Source: Ascaphus truei
Lineage: Eukaryota > Chordata > Amphibia > Anura > Ascaphidae
Assembly: GCA_036426205.1 (NCBI GenBank)
Contig: CM071567.1
Coordinates: 288,971,187-289,035,186, forward strand
Direction of reading: 5' to 3'
Length of the DNA: 64,000 bases
The notes beneath the pieces are model-generated. The model did not search any database. It was not told where the DNA came from and was given only the letters and a program-made list of their open reading frames with translations. This document shows positions 10,592-21,872 of the stretch, in pieces (the stretch's first letter is position 1; each line of letters starts with the position of its first letter). A program made the translations under genes and the position numbers.

Positions 10592-11188
10592 ATGAATGTT
10601 CAAGTGCAGCCCGTTTTCAAAAAACCCGACAGAAGTTACGCGTATTTGATATGGGCGGCGATTAATGCAACAGATGAAAAGATGGCAACAGTTGTTCAAA
10701 TTTATCAGTATTTTATCGAAAACTATGACTTTTACCAATTTTCGCCAGCTCCTCATACGTGGAAGCGTGCAATAAGGAAAAGGTTATGTAGCGATCCCTG
10801 TTTTTATCGTATTGAGCCAAAATTTGTTGGAGGGTATTGGTGTGTATCACCGGCTTTTTCCTGTATCTATGATCATGCAGACGGCAAAATGCGAAAGGTC
10901 GTGTTAAAACCAACGAAGAAACGACAGTCGCTGCCAAGCTATGCACCAGCACCAGCTTCCAATAACGGTCCCACCGTCAGTGACAACCCTTGCTGTCTAT
11001 CCAGCAAGCCTGAGCCGGATTTCGCGTGCAGTTTCGATCAAGCTTGCATGTACCTAAGCAATTTCCAGCCTCATCAGCTCACTACATGTGTACTAGTCCC
11101 GCTGCAAACTATCGATGTGGATGATCAAGAACACTGGACTGGCAGTGGCCCGGCGCCGGCGCCAGCTGAATGGGAAATTCTATGGTGA
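10592..11188 (+). CDS. forkhead-domain protein carried by FB transposon
   Basis: The 198-codon intact frame has a good start context (GTCGCC before ATG). Residues about 11-110 read as a divergent forkhead (winged-helix) domain: KKPDRSYAYLIWAAI for helix 1, VVQIYQYFIENYDFY for helix 2, TWKRAIRKRL for the recognition helix, then CF, GGYW and a basic KPTKKRQ tail. The tail after residue 111 is Pro/Ser/Ala-rich. Canonical forkheads have NSIRHNL in the recognition helix; here Asn and His positions read R and K, so DNA preference is probably changed. A GTGAGT donor overlaps the last codons (11,185) and a polypyrimidine-AG acceptor lies at 11,502. Copy 2 keeps a GT at the matching place, so a second exon is possible, but the simple splice meets a stop at once. 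Probable nuclear DNA-binding protein; a role in transposition or in host expression is unknown. Proteins of this kind are not a usual part of Tc1/mariner elements. Confidence 0.75.
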   Translation: MNVQVQPVFKKPDRSYAYLIWAAINATDEKMATVVQIYQYFIENYDFYQFSPAPHTWKRAIRKRLCSDPCFYRIEPKFVGGYWCVSPAFSCIYDHADGKMRKVVLKPTKKRQSLPSYAPAPASNNGPTVSDNPCCLSSKPEPDFACSFDQACMYLSNFQPHQLTTCVLVPLQTIDVDDQEHWTGSGPAPAPAEWEILW

Positions 11189-11189
11189 G

Positions 11190-12472
11190 TATTTTTGGCG
11201 TATTATTTTCTGTGTTTTTTTTATTTTGACAATACAGTATCAATATCGGCGCGATTCAAAAGTCAAGCGATTCTCCTGCAAGCAATATTATTGGCTGAGC
11301 GGCTTCTCCAGTACTGTGCTGCAGATACTGAACAATTGGTGGAACGCTAGGCACATGCGCATTAGAAACTTCTTGAAATGCATATGCGTGTCATTACATC
11401 GACGGTAGGCGCATGCGCATGTGAACAGGAGGTGGGACTTGCTGGGAACTTCTTTAGGGGGCTGACCATTACAGTAAAACTTTTCTTTTTGTTTTTCTTC
11501 AGAAATGAAAACGGCTAATGGAGGGATTTCGATGGATAATATCGCTTTGTGTAACAATGCCTGCACATTGCTGAATCGGATTTAAAAACCCACGTACCGG
11601 AGTCTACAGTGTAGTGGCCGTTGTTATTGATTAGGATAGAATACTGTATCTGAAACAGTATGCTGATGTTTTCCGGCCGTACAGTATACAATACTTTTTT
11701 TATATACAGTATACTGTGTAATAAACCCGAAAAAATAAAAAATATGCATTTATTCTACATGTATTACAGTACTGTACATACAGTATGTGTCTTCTATACA
11801 GTGCCAGTACATACAGTACAGTATGTGTCTTCTATTTTTTTCATGCCTCTACCGTAGTGTACATTCTAGAAACACTGTATTTTTTTACAGTAGCAAAGGA
11901 GCCAATGGAACAATGTAAAACAAATCAACATGTTCTTTTATTGGTGTAGTAAGTACAAAAACATTTATTTACAAATACTGTACAATGTAGAAACATTTTA
12001 AGTGCACAGCAATTCAAAACATCAACAGGTGTATGGTTTACTGCTACAGTAGTGAAAACATTTAGATATAGAAAGTAAAAAACATTTACAGTCATTCAGT
12101 ATGGTTTACAGTCACATGTTATAAAAACAAATTCTTTATTCATAAAATATACAAAACGCAACATCTCCTTTATTAGAGAACGGCAAGTCAAACCATATAC
12201 AGTGGGATGGTGTGCAAAACAGTCTGCACCAGTACAGTCCTCGAAGAAAGCAAACAGGCCTGGTTTTCAGTACAACCTTGAAAACCGGGTCTGTTTACGG
12301 CCCTCCGGGACTGGAATTGTGCAGGTCCAGTGTGTGTGTACAGCAAGTTAAAACATTTCTGTATAAATACAAGTTAAAAAACACACAACAACATCTCCTT
12401 TATTTAAGTACAGCAGGTCAAAACATGTACCGCACAGTTCAGCACAACAGTATGGTCTTACAGTACCCATAA
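11190..12472. other. non-coding FB sequence between convergent genes
   Basis: Holds possible exon 2 of the forkhead gene (from 11,503), three GCGCATGCG-like motifs (11,353-11,420) and many TACAGTA/TACTGTA words. On the minus strand, AATAAA signals near 12,135-12,175 and 12,400 could end the BEN-like transcript. 11,260-11,360 matches copy 2 at about 5,520-5,660 reversed, so this is old element sequence. Confidence 0.5.
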
Positions 12473-13522
12473 TTAAACCAGAAAGTCCACCAGATTGTCC
12501 GTCCATGGCCGATTCCTTGCATGGCGCAAAACGCCATGAATGCAGTCTCGAACGCTTTCATTACAGGATCTGTATTTGTATAAAAGCGCCGCAATTCCCC
12601 CAGAATGGTCTTTCTTAAATTGGCAGAAAGCACCTTTTTTTATGCGATTTCCTTCCTAGTTCACTCTGAAGGCCCAGTCGCAGAACAAAGAGTAGGGCAC
12701 ATGGTGCTTAAAAAGTAACATAGCATATTTGTGGGGTGCACCAGCACTCATCACCCTATACTTCTCCCTGAGTGCCGGTGGCAGATCGCGCAGGGTGATG
12801 TCGGGCACCGTATCGATGCGAGCGAATGTAGGTCTTCTGGGAGCGGGTGTGCTTGTGGCGACCGGCGATGGTAGGTTGTCTGGGAGGAAGCTTTCCTCTG
12901 GTTTTGGTCGCCGTGTTGTCTCCTGGCGTGGTCTTGACGGGGTTGTCATGTCCTCCTCAACGGCATACATGTATACTACATCTTCTGGTTGAGGGGGTGC
13001 GCTTGGTGATGGAAGGGGGTCGATGCTCCCATTCAGCACATCCATGCCACCCTCCTGCTCTGGCGTTGGGGAAACAGAGGCATGAACACCGAGCAAATGA
13101 TGTATACCCGCTATGTCACACCCTATCTTCTCCATCCGTCGATCCATCCGTTGATCCATATGTTGCATCCATTGATCCATATCTAGCACCCGTTGATCCA
13201 TATGTAGCATCCATTGCCCCACATTTAGCATGGTCTCCAGAAGCAGATCTATCTTTGCAAGCACAATAGAGTTCCCGGGGATATCCACACATATCCCATT
13301 CAGCATCCGGTCTAACGAGCTGCTTCTTGTGCATGGGTTCTGTGGACATCTGGGTGGATGGGTGCAAGGGAGGATGAGATTGGGGTTCCATGGAGAGAAG
13401 TGGCAGCGACGTCGAAGAAGGGTGGAGGAGGTGACCTTTGGATATCCGGTAGAGTCATCAAAGAGGGATGGAGAAAGTGACATTTGGATTTCCGGGCGAG
13501 AAGCAGAGTCGTCTAAGAGCAA
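12473..13522 (-). CDS. BEN-like domain protein carried by FB transposon (one in-frame stop)
   Basis: On the minus strand a 288-codon frame runs to a TAG at 12,656-12,658, then continues open to TAA at 12,473, about 349 codons in all. Residues about 90-140 contain repeated M-D-Q-W/R heptad-like units (WMLHMDQRVLDMDQW), a likely coiled coil. A Pro/Ser-rich linker follows, then a C-terminal domain with HKYAMLLFKHHVPYSLFCDW, the stop where a Trp-like residue would fit, then EGNRIKK, and later VRDCIHGVLRHARNRPW. That pattern (hydrophobic KYA-LF, CxW, NxxG, basic, long final helices) resembles BEN domains, which bind DNA and recruit chromatin factors; the match is moderate. The frame may extend upstream toward 13,766 or 14,043 with frameshifts. 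A linker remnant in copy 2 shows that it is an element gene. Host-derived or other helical DNA-binding domains remain possible. Confidence 0.5.
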
Positions 13523-13766
13523 AGGAGAAAGTGACCCGTGGATTTCAGAGGCACCAGCGGCAGCGGCGTCGGAGTAGATGGCCTGTGGGTTTCCGGGAGG
13601 GCGGCGGCACCGTTGAGGACGAGGGGTGGAGAAGATGGGCTGAAGATTTCAGGGACAGCGGCGGCAGAGTCGTCGAAGCGTATGTGAGGAAGTGGTCTGC
13701 GGGTTCGATGGGTTGGCTGCCATTCGTTTTGCGTCGAGTGTACATCACCGTATTTCTTCTTGACAT

Positions 13767-14200
13767 AATAAGGCTGACATCTATGAAAACCCTTAGCCTT
13801 TGGGGTCAGCAGAAGGTTTTCTTTATTGGCCTTAGCCTATCGCTTTTGCCTTGGCGTGGAAACGGCAACCGCCTTTCGCTTTTTCTGCATGACAGGCACG
13901 GCAGAGGTGAGTGGGTTCCTGCATCCGTAGAATCGGGGTTGATCCATGGAAGCAGATGGAATAATGCAGTATCTGGACAAGGGCAAGTTCAGATAAAGAA
14001 CATCGAGTGGTGGGCTATGCAAAGTGTGTAACCTTTTATGCATGGCGGCCAGGTACCGGTGTTGAAAGTGAGCGTACTCTAATGTGAGTCATTAACGTAT
14101 AAATACACCATCCATTTTGTGGATTCACTGTAAATTGAATACACATCGACTAAACATTGAATATACATTCTTGTGTTTGTATTTCTTTCTACTCACAGCA
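13767..14200. promoter_or_regulatory. likely bidirectional promoter between BEN-like and transposase genes
   Basis: The BEN-like gene reads left and the transposase reads right from this interval, so both transcripts should start here. TATAAATA at 14,098-14,105 lies about 100 bp before the transposase ATG. CTCACAG just before the ATG could be a 3' splice site of a leader intron. Placement is inferred from gene layout only. Confidence 0.35.
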
Positions 14201-17200
14201 ATGACTGTTAAAAAGATTTCCAAGGATCTCAGCATGTGAATTAAGGAGATGTACACGAGCGGACACCGAATTGCTGCTATCCAACGCTGGTTAGCTACTT
14301 CTGGCCTCGTTGTGCCAGCAACCACTGTGAGCTATCATGAACACGGAAAAAACAGAGAACGCAAAAGGGCACCAAGGGTAACAAACGCGTAAGTATATTT
14401 ATACAACTTAAAAAAAAATGATATCAAATAATGTACTGTAGATCTACAGCACTGTATCTAATATTTTTGTTATTTCTGTAGATTTATATTACAACAGTAT
14501 ATATATTTTTTCTATTTCTATTTATATAACAACAGTATATATATTTTTTCTATTTCTATTTATATTACAACAGTATATATATTTTGTATATTTATATTTA
14601 TATTATCACAGTATATATATATATTCTATTTATATTTATATTACAACAGTATATATATATTTTGTATATTTATATATATAGTACAACAGTATATATATTT
14701 TGTATATTTTGTATATTTATATTACAACAGTACTCTATATATATATTTTATATTTATATTACAACAGTATATATTTTTTCTATTTATATTTATATAACAA
14801 CAGTATATATATTTTTTCTAGTTATATTACAACAGTATATATATTTTGTATATTTATAATACAACAGTATATATATTTTTTCTATTATATTTATATAACA
14901 ACCATTATATCATTTTTCTATTTATATTTATTACAACCAGTTATATATATATATTTTGTATATTTAATATATATTACCTCAGTAGATATATGTTGTATAT
15001 TTTGTATATTTTTATTACAACAGTACTGTAATTATATTTTTGTATTGTATTTCTATTCAAACATTATAGATTTTCTATTTTATATATAACACACAGTATA
15101 TATATATTTTTATTATATGACAACAATATATATTTTTGTATGTTATATTATTATTAAACAGTAATATATATTTTCTTTTATTTATTATATAAAAACAGTT
15201 ATATATATAGTTTCTATGTAATTATCAACAATATATATCATTTTGTATGTTTATATTTATATTACCACAGGTATACATATTTGTTCTATTTAATTTATTA
15301 TACAACGGATATATATTTTTCTATTATAATTTATAATTACAACAGATTATATATTTTGTATATTTATAGTTAAAACTTACAACCAGTTATATATCTATTT
15401 TCAATAATTTATAAACACAGTAATATATATTTTTCTATTTCTATTTATATTACAACGAATTAATATCTTTGTATATTTATATTTATATTATACAGTATAT
15501 ATGCTATATATATATCTATTTATATTTATATTACAACGTAATTATATATATTTTTGTATAGTTTATATATATGTAAACAGTATATATATGTTGATATTTT
15601 GTATATTTATATTACAACAGTATTATATATCATATTATATTTATATTACAACAGTAATATTTTTTTCTTTTATGATTTATATAACAACAGTTATATATAT
15701 TTTTTGTCTATTTAAACAACAGTATATATATTTTGTATATTTATATAAACATCTATATATTTTTCTACTTATAATTTATATAACAACATTAATATATTTT
15801 TTCTATTATATTTATATTACAACAGTATATATATATTTTGTATATTTATATATATATTAACATCAGTAGATATATTTTGATGATTTTGTATATTAGTTTA
15901 CAACAGTACTGTATATATATTTTTAGATTATATATTCCAACAGTATATTATTTTCTATTTTATATATATATATAACACACAGTAATATATTTTTCTATTA
16001 TATTTACAACAATATTATATTTTGTATGTTTATATTTTATATTACCAACAGTATAATTCTTTTTTTCTATTTATATTAATAACACACGTATGATATATTT
16101 TCTATTTATATTACAACATATTATATATTTTGTATGCCTTTGATATTTATATTACAACAGTATAAATTTTTTTCTATTTATAGGTATGAATAACAGACTA
16201 TAGATTTTTCTATTATATTATATATGTACAACAGTATATAATTGTTGTACTATTTTATATGTATACTACAACAGTATATATATATTTTCAATTAATATTT
16301 ATATAACACCAGATATATATTTTTCTATTTATATTTATATTACAAACTTATATATATATATTTATATTGTCATATTATAGAACAAAATTGCATCCTGTTT
16401 GATCTACTGTCTCTAATATTTTTACTACCGGATTGTTTTCTTTACTTTGTAAGGGAGAAACTCTTCTGGTGGACAAAATAGTGAGGAGAATGATGAAGAA
16501 GAGTGCATATTAAGGGTCAATACACTCTGCATGACAATCACAATCTCACTGTATCCGAGCCCAGCATAAAGAAGATGAGACGCAGCATTGGATGGAATAT
16601 GGACGGTGAGGTTAGTACAGAGACAGTACAGGAGTACAAGTGGTTGTTTAGGAAACTTGTATCTGTACCGCTAAATTATTTATTCCTATGTCATACAGAG
16701 CGTACCCCATGTCTGGGACATATAACAACAATAAAAAAGAGTGGTCCAGGCCCCAGGCATGGTCGAAGTGAGAAGAAACTTTCCCAGGATTAGGATCCTT
16801 CACTGGACGTTACTGTGTCGCTGGAGAGATTTGCAAACATTTAGTTCCACAAAAAAGCTGCATATCTTGAAAGCCGCGCCAAAACCCCCAGAAGCTGCTA
16901 TGTTGTGGGGGTGACCCACTCTCTAGGCGTGGACCAGGCATTTGTCATCTTGAAAAAGGATAAATGGCAACTAATTATAATGACTATATTACATAATGTA
17001 GCCTTATGACGTAAGTTCCTAGTGTAGCTTCACTGTATGCACTGTACTGTACTATTGTGCAGTTTTTGAGCACTTTTCTTTCTTGCTATAGGAATCATGA
17101 ATATAAAGCTTTCTTCCAAGACCAACATTGTCCCTGAGATGAGTGCATACATCCACACACGAGGTCCCGGAGGTCACAGTTTCTTACCAGGACAACGATC

Positions 17201-17596
17201 CGACGAAGCACACCGCGTGAACAGCGCATAGCCTTGACGACGGTATCAACTGGGTGAAGAAGCCAGCGGGTAAGTGCAGTAACCGTGTCTCATTTTTTCC
17301 CCACTGCCTTTACTGTGTTATGCTTTCTTTAAAGTAATTGTCCGGTGTTTCAAATGACAGATCGCCAGACTTCAATCCGATCGAAAAACTGGTCTGGCAT
17401 CAGCTACAAAGGACCATATCTGGAAAGTGGTGAAACCCTCAGAAAGGACGAGTTTGTTGTGAAAGGCCCCCCCGCCATAATGAGTTTTTGGAACGATTGT
17501 ACTCACCGTGGAACGCGCAATAAATATATAGACCATATTGCAGACTGTGTTGCCCATTGGGATCGCGCCGTAATGGGCAAGCAGCAGGACAAGTAG
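14201..17596 (+). pseudogene. Tc1/mariner-type DDE transposase with introns, decayed
   Basis: Exon 1 (14,201-14,388) gives MTVKKISKDLSM, a TGA, then IKEMYTSGHRIAAIQRWLA, an N-terminal helix-turn-helix, and ends at GTAAGT. After an AT-rich intron, exon 2 (from about 16,454) has LLVDKIVRRMMKKS and, in another frame, NLTVSEPSIKKMRRSIGW, the second DNA-binding helix-turn-helix. DVTVSLERF (about 16,805) fits the block around the first catalytic Asp. DNDPTKHT (about 17,191) fits the second Asp block. A small intron (GTAAGT at about 17,271 to an AG near 17,360) separates it from SPDFNPIE (17,365-17,385), which carries the catalytic Glu, then WHQL and a tail with KYIDHI. The frame changes at least three times, so the copy is inactive. 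It would act in the nucleus on the FB ends. Confidence 0.7.
14440..16380. repeat. ~1.9-kb AT-rich tandem repeat inside transposase intron
   Basis: Dozens of imperfect units of about 30-70 bp built from TATTTATATTACAACAGTA and TATATATTTT(T/G)TCTATT. The open frames rich in Y and I across it are artefacts. Both flanks are transposase exons, so it looks like a local expansion inside the intron. Irregular unit lengths could also reflect assembly error. Confidence 0.85.
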
Positions 17597-17599
17597 TAC

Positions 17600-18570
17600 T
17601 GTATGTAGTATTGTAGTACAGTGATGATACAGGTAAGTATGGAACAGAATTTTTTTCGTTCCTAATAGTCAGAGCTATACAGTAGCTACAGTTTTTTTCT
17701 TTACAGAGAGGCAGACCAGCCCATCTGGTAAATAGTATAACAGTAGTCAGAGTATACAGTAAGTTCCAGTTTAGACTGTTTGACAGTAGTACAGTAATGC
17801 CTACGAACCTGCTTCAATTTTTTTCTTTCCAGAGAGAAAAGCAGCCCCAGCCATATAAGTAGTACTACACATCACCCCTGCCATAATTAACAGTACCACT
17901 CACATAACGCACTAATTTTTTGTTTTCTTGTCGTTTCAGGAAAAAAGGGTGCCTGGGGGAGGGGGGTGTTGTGTCCACTCTAAAATAATTTGCTACAGTC
18001 AAATGTACGGTATATAAAAAAGCAGTAATGATGTACACAAAACTCTCCTCTCTCAATTGAACTACTGGCTGTACACAGAAGAGGGACAAGCAAGATAAAG
18101 ACGCGAAAAAAAATAATATATATATATATTATACATACTGTAATTATTATTAAATAATATTCTTATAAATGTGCAGTATTCATGTTTATCCATGTTACAA
18201 TGTTTTTCTAAAGTTTATCCAATTCAATCGCACAGAAGAAACTTAATAAAGAATGCAGGATGATAGTATTTGTATTTTTTGTTCCTGATAAATAAATAAT
18301 ATTTATTTAAGTCCCTGCTAATCATAATCATGACAACACCCACCACCCTCCCACCACACCACCCGTACACCATGAAAAGAATGAATGACACAAAACATGA
18401 ATCTGTAATGGTTTTTTTTAATCTCAATTCTCACAATGCTGTGCAAATCAGATTTACATTTCAAATTCGAGGGAGAAGGGATTTTCCAAAAAGCGTCCCA
18501 GTAACTCAATGCCTCAAGCGGTTTGAGGGGGGGGTGGGGTGAGTCTATTGCGTAATCACTAGTTTCCCAC
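17600..18570. other. non-coding FB sequence
   Basis: Short diverged duplicates containing tactgtag, cagtagtcagag and tttcttt(a/c)cagagag occur at about 17,640-17,840. A TA run follows (18,114-18,130). No gene recognised. Confidence 0.4.
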
Positions 18571-18579
18571 CTCCAAAGG

Positions 18580-19690
18580 ATACACGCAGTGCGTGAGGCT
18601 TTTGTTGCTCAGCTATGGACGGATTAAGAACACAATGGCAATATCAGAAAAATACACGACTGTGGAGCGGGGGTGTGTTGGTGACCTCATGCGCAGTAAG
18701 CAGCAAGCTCACATCCAAAGAGGATTAGAGGTACTAGCATCGCAGTGAGGCGATTGGACGCTCGGCTAGGGAGGAATTAAAACCAATGGACTAAACTTCA
18801 GAACATGAAGTACTGTGGAGGGTCGGTCGAAGTAGAGGTTTGTGTGTGTCGTGGGGAGGGATGAAGTAATTAGTTGTGCGCAGTTCAAAGAAATTACTGT
18901 ACATACTGTAGAGTGTAGAGTACAGTGATTCAAAAGGCAGGGTCATCACTAATATTGATCCTGCCCCCCCAAGATTACCATTACATAAAAGCACACAAAT
19001 CAACCATGTGCAAGCAAACGCACAGAGTTGAATATGTAAATATCCAAGATTTTTTGACAGGCTTTGTGGATTTAAAATAAACAGTATTAAAAAATCATAG
19101 TAGAAAAAAAAAACTTGGGGGGCACTCAAAGCAAGCAGTGGTGGTGAGTTACAGGGCTCTGAGCAGAATCCAACTAGCTCCCATCCGAAAGCGGATACAC
19201 ACAGGAGACATAGAGAGTGAGCCGTGTCACATCGAATAATTATAGGGATTTTCGCAAGCTTTGCCAAAAGCAACAGCTCATAAAGTTCCCATCTCAAGAG
19301 AGATACCACAGGTACGTGAGGCTTTTGTAGCTGGCTATGGACGGATTAACAACACAATGTCAGATTCTAAAGTATAACGACTACCTGTGGAGAGGGGGGT
19401 TGTTGTGGTGAGTCATAGCCAGTAAGCAGTTATCCTTCCATCTCAAAAAAGGCTTACACCAGGCGCAAGTGAGGCTTTGTAGCTCGGCTATGGATTGGAA
19501 TTAAGAACCAAGGTTCATTCAGAAAAGGAACGACTCTGTGGAGAGGGGGGGTTGGGTGAGTCATGCGCAGTAAGCAGTTAGCTCCCATCTCAAAAATGAT
19601 TACACGCAGGCGCAGTGAGGCTTTGTAGCTCGGCTATGGACGGATTAAGAACACAATGTCAAGATTCAGAAAATGAACGACTCCGTGGAA
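18580..19690. repeat. ~147-bp tandem or dispersed repeat in FB tail
   Basis: The phrase GCTATGGACGGATTAA (or close) recurs near 18,613, 19,335, 19,488 and 19,634. Each is followed by AACACAATG and later by a GTGGAG(A/C)GGGGG and CAGTAAGCAG block. The last three are in tandem with a period of about 147-152 bp. The 172-codon minus-strand frame across part of this is not convincing. Confidence 0.7.
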
Positions 19691-19699
19691 TTTCAAATC

Positions 19700-20585
19700 C
19701 TTGAGCTAGCCTTGTGTGTGTTTTTGGGGGAGGGGGCTACAGCGTACAGCTGCATGAAGTTCAAAGATAAAGACATACTTTAATTTCAAAAGACAGTTCA
19801 TCATAATAATACACCCCCAAATAAAGTACGTACAGTAAAAAGCACACAAATCAACCATGTGCAGTCAAACGCACAGGTTCGCAGTCAAAAGCTACAACAC
19901 AGATTGAATATCGTAATACAGTAAGATGGTTTTTGCAGGCTTGTGGAAAAAAAAATTACAATAAAAATTTATTTTTTTATTTTTTTTGGTCACTCACTCA
20001 AGCAAGAGAGCAGTGGTGGGCGAAGTAACAGGCGCATGCGTAGTAATCACCTGCTGTGAAGCAGGAATGTGGTTGAAACCAGACACACGTTCAAAGGAAT
20101 GGTGTGGGAGAGATGTACTGCATTTTAGAGGAGATAAGAAGTTGAAATACCCTGCAGTGCAGTTAATTATCCTGAGCGAGGGGAGAGCGCTGTATATGCC
20201 GAAATGTGACACTGTTACAGTATTGTACACGCCTATGCGTTTCAACAATTTTCAAATGAGACATACTGTACAGAAGCACAGCACTGCAAATGCATGTATA
20301 CTTTAAATATGCAAATTCACAATTACTGCGCGAGCACACACAGACTGTGTACTGACGTAGGTTGAACCGCGAAGGTATTAGACTTCCAAGACAACAGCTG
20401 GCAAACGCCCCCTTGAGTTTTTACACGGCATTGCAGTATTGCAGACGGCGAGAATAAAATGCTAAAATCACGAGCGCTAAAATAACGCAGTTCACTCCGG
20501 GCGAAACAAACAGAAACCTGCACCTAACCGGGATAATCTGAGAGTCGCGGATCTAGCCGACTTACACTCAGGTCGGCCGCCACTG
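19700..20585. other. FB right terminal region
   Basis: No gene seen. A GGCGCATGCG motif lies at 20,030. The reverse complement of 20,390-20,470 (GCATTTTA, GTCTGCAATAC, AAACTCAAG in order) matches copy 2 at 2,250-2,310, fixing this as the far end of the element. Confidence 0.6.
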
Positions 20586-20587
20586 TA

Positions 20588-21224
20588 GTCAGTGCAAATG
20601 CAGTTACAGTACAGTAGGGAAAGTTACTTTTCTGGAGTTTGTGTAATGAAATTCAATGCAAGATGTGTGCAACAAGAAATAATGTAAAAAGACCAGGTTT
20701 TGTTTGCGTAATCCCCAAACCAAATGTTTCTTTGTTTACATTAAGCTGCAGCTAACCTTGGTACGCTGAAGCATAATGGGTGGGGGAAGAGGGGTAGCTC
20801 ATGACAATGTTGGCACGTTTGCACAAAGGGTGAAGGGGGCTTATTAAGATACAGTATTTCTGACTTTTGTTTGGTGTAATATACAATATAATGTAGTATC
20901 TAATGTTTCTCTATCATTCAACTCTGGCAGGGATGCTTATGGTGGGGGCCTTTCCATGCTTCGTGGTTAATGTGGCTGCAGTGAGCAGGAAAAGACTGGG
21001 GTCAGTTTTCTTACAGTATTTATTGAAAAGTATAGAGGTGTATTGTAAAATAAGAGAACATACAAATGTAGTTACTGGTGTTTTCTGTTCAGTGTTCTTT
21101 TTGCTGAATCCTCAAACCCTGTGTTTGTTTACACTAAGCTTCAGCCATGTTTTGGTGCACTGAAGCACAATACAAAGGGTGTGGTGTGGTGAGGGTAGGG
21201 TGTGAGAGTAGGGATGATAATTAA
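20588..21224. repeat. tandem repeat H, right part
   Basis: Contains the end of the interrupted unit, a full unit (about 20,728-21,115) and the start of a third. Key phrases are TTTCTTTGTTTACATTAAG, GGCTGCAGTGAG and GGAAAAGACTGGGG. No gene seen. Confidence 0.55.
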
Positions 21225-21872
21225 CAGCAAGATTCATGGTGGTAGGGGATGTCAGAACAATCTTCTGGGGTAATAACTGATTCATACTCACGGTGACAGC
21301 GGCTCCATCTCTTGCAGGATGAGGGGAGCAATCCCTGCAGGAGAGTTTCTTTTCCTTTCCCCTGATAGATTGCAGTCTCAGGCAGGAAGGTATAGTAAAA
21401 CAGGAACACTTTATTGCACACTGCAGATTGAATAGCATACACAACAACAGGAACTTCTTAGGGCCTTCACCCTCAGGATGTATCCCTGGACATTCACTGC
21501 GGGTACAGGGCCCCACAGTAGTCCTCGCTCTTCCTTGACTCCCTATTAGAGTCAAAGGAATATTCTCACTCCTAACTCCCCAAGGGGAGAAGGCAGTAAG
21601 TGCACAGCCAATCTGCACTTCTGTGTGAGAACCTGTCTTTCTCAAAGGTAGAGACAAACTGAATAACTTAGGTAATACAGCCCCTTAAGTACAGGAAAAG
21701 CAGGAACCAGGTCTCTAATTGGACACAAGGCCTAGTTGCACCATCTCCCCTGTGACTCACTGAAGCTGCAGGGGGTGGGAAAACCCAATATTAGTCCTGG
21801 CAGGCCTGCCCTTACAAGGTCTTACTGCCAGGGGAAGAGCAGACTAGAAGCCAAAAACCAGCCCTTGCTACA
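21225..21872 (-). repeat. 3' LTR of element A (left, shortened)
   Basis: Matches 25,000-25,663 over nearly its whole length, with TCTTCTGGGGTAATAACTG near the start and CTTGCTACA at the end. The first ~100 bp of the full LTR are replaced by repeat H. Confidence 0.6.

Larger units (their letters stand above)
10169..20585 (+). mobile_element. FB transposon copy 1, 10.4 kb, with forkhead, BEN-like and transposase genes
   Basis: The left end carries CTGCTGCGGCGCATCTTATT (from 10,173) and the right end, reversed, CAGTGGCGGCCGACC. TA lies at 10,167-10,168 and 20,586-20,587, and tandem repeat H is split exactly across it. The four bases AGAA precede the inverted repeat on the left, probably drift. 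The right terminal ~200 bp match the left end of copy 2 reversed. Order inside: forkhead gene (+), convergent BEN-like gene (-), divergent promoter region, transposase (+), then a repeat-rich tail. The three genes and shared ends make it the likely autonomous-type structure; the transposase now has stops. Tc1/mariner elements are usually 1-5 kb, so this is exceptionally long. Confidence 0.8.

Noticed and set aside
13468..14031. 187-codon plus-strand frame
   Set aside because: It overlaps the antisense of the BEN-like gene's N-terminal region and the divergent promoter; Arg/Gly-rich composition follows from the Pro/Ser codons on the other strand.
14584..15860. Several Tyr/Ile-rich frames of 60-129 codons
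   Set aside because: Translation of AT-rich tandem repeats inside the transposase intron.
18791..19309. 172-codon minus-strand frame
   Set aside because: Covers FB tail repeats; hydrophobic runs follow from T-rich sequence; no domain and no match in the related repeat units.
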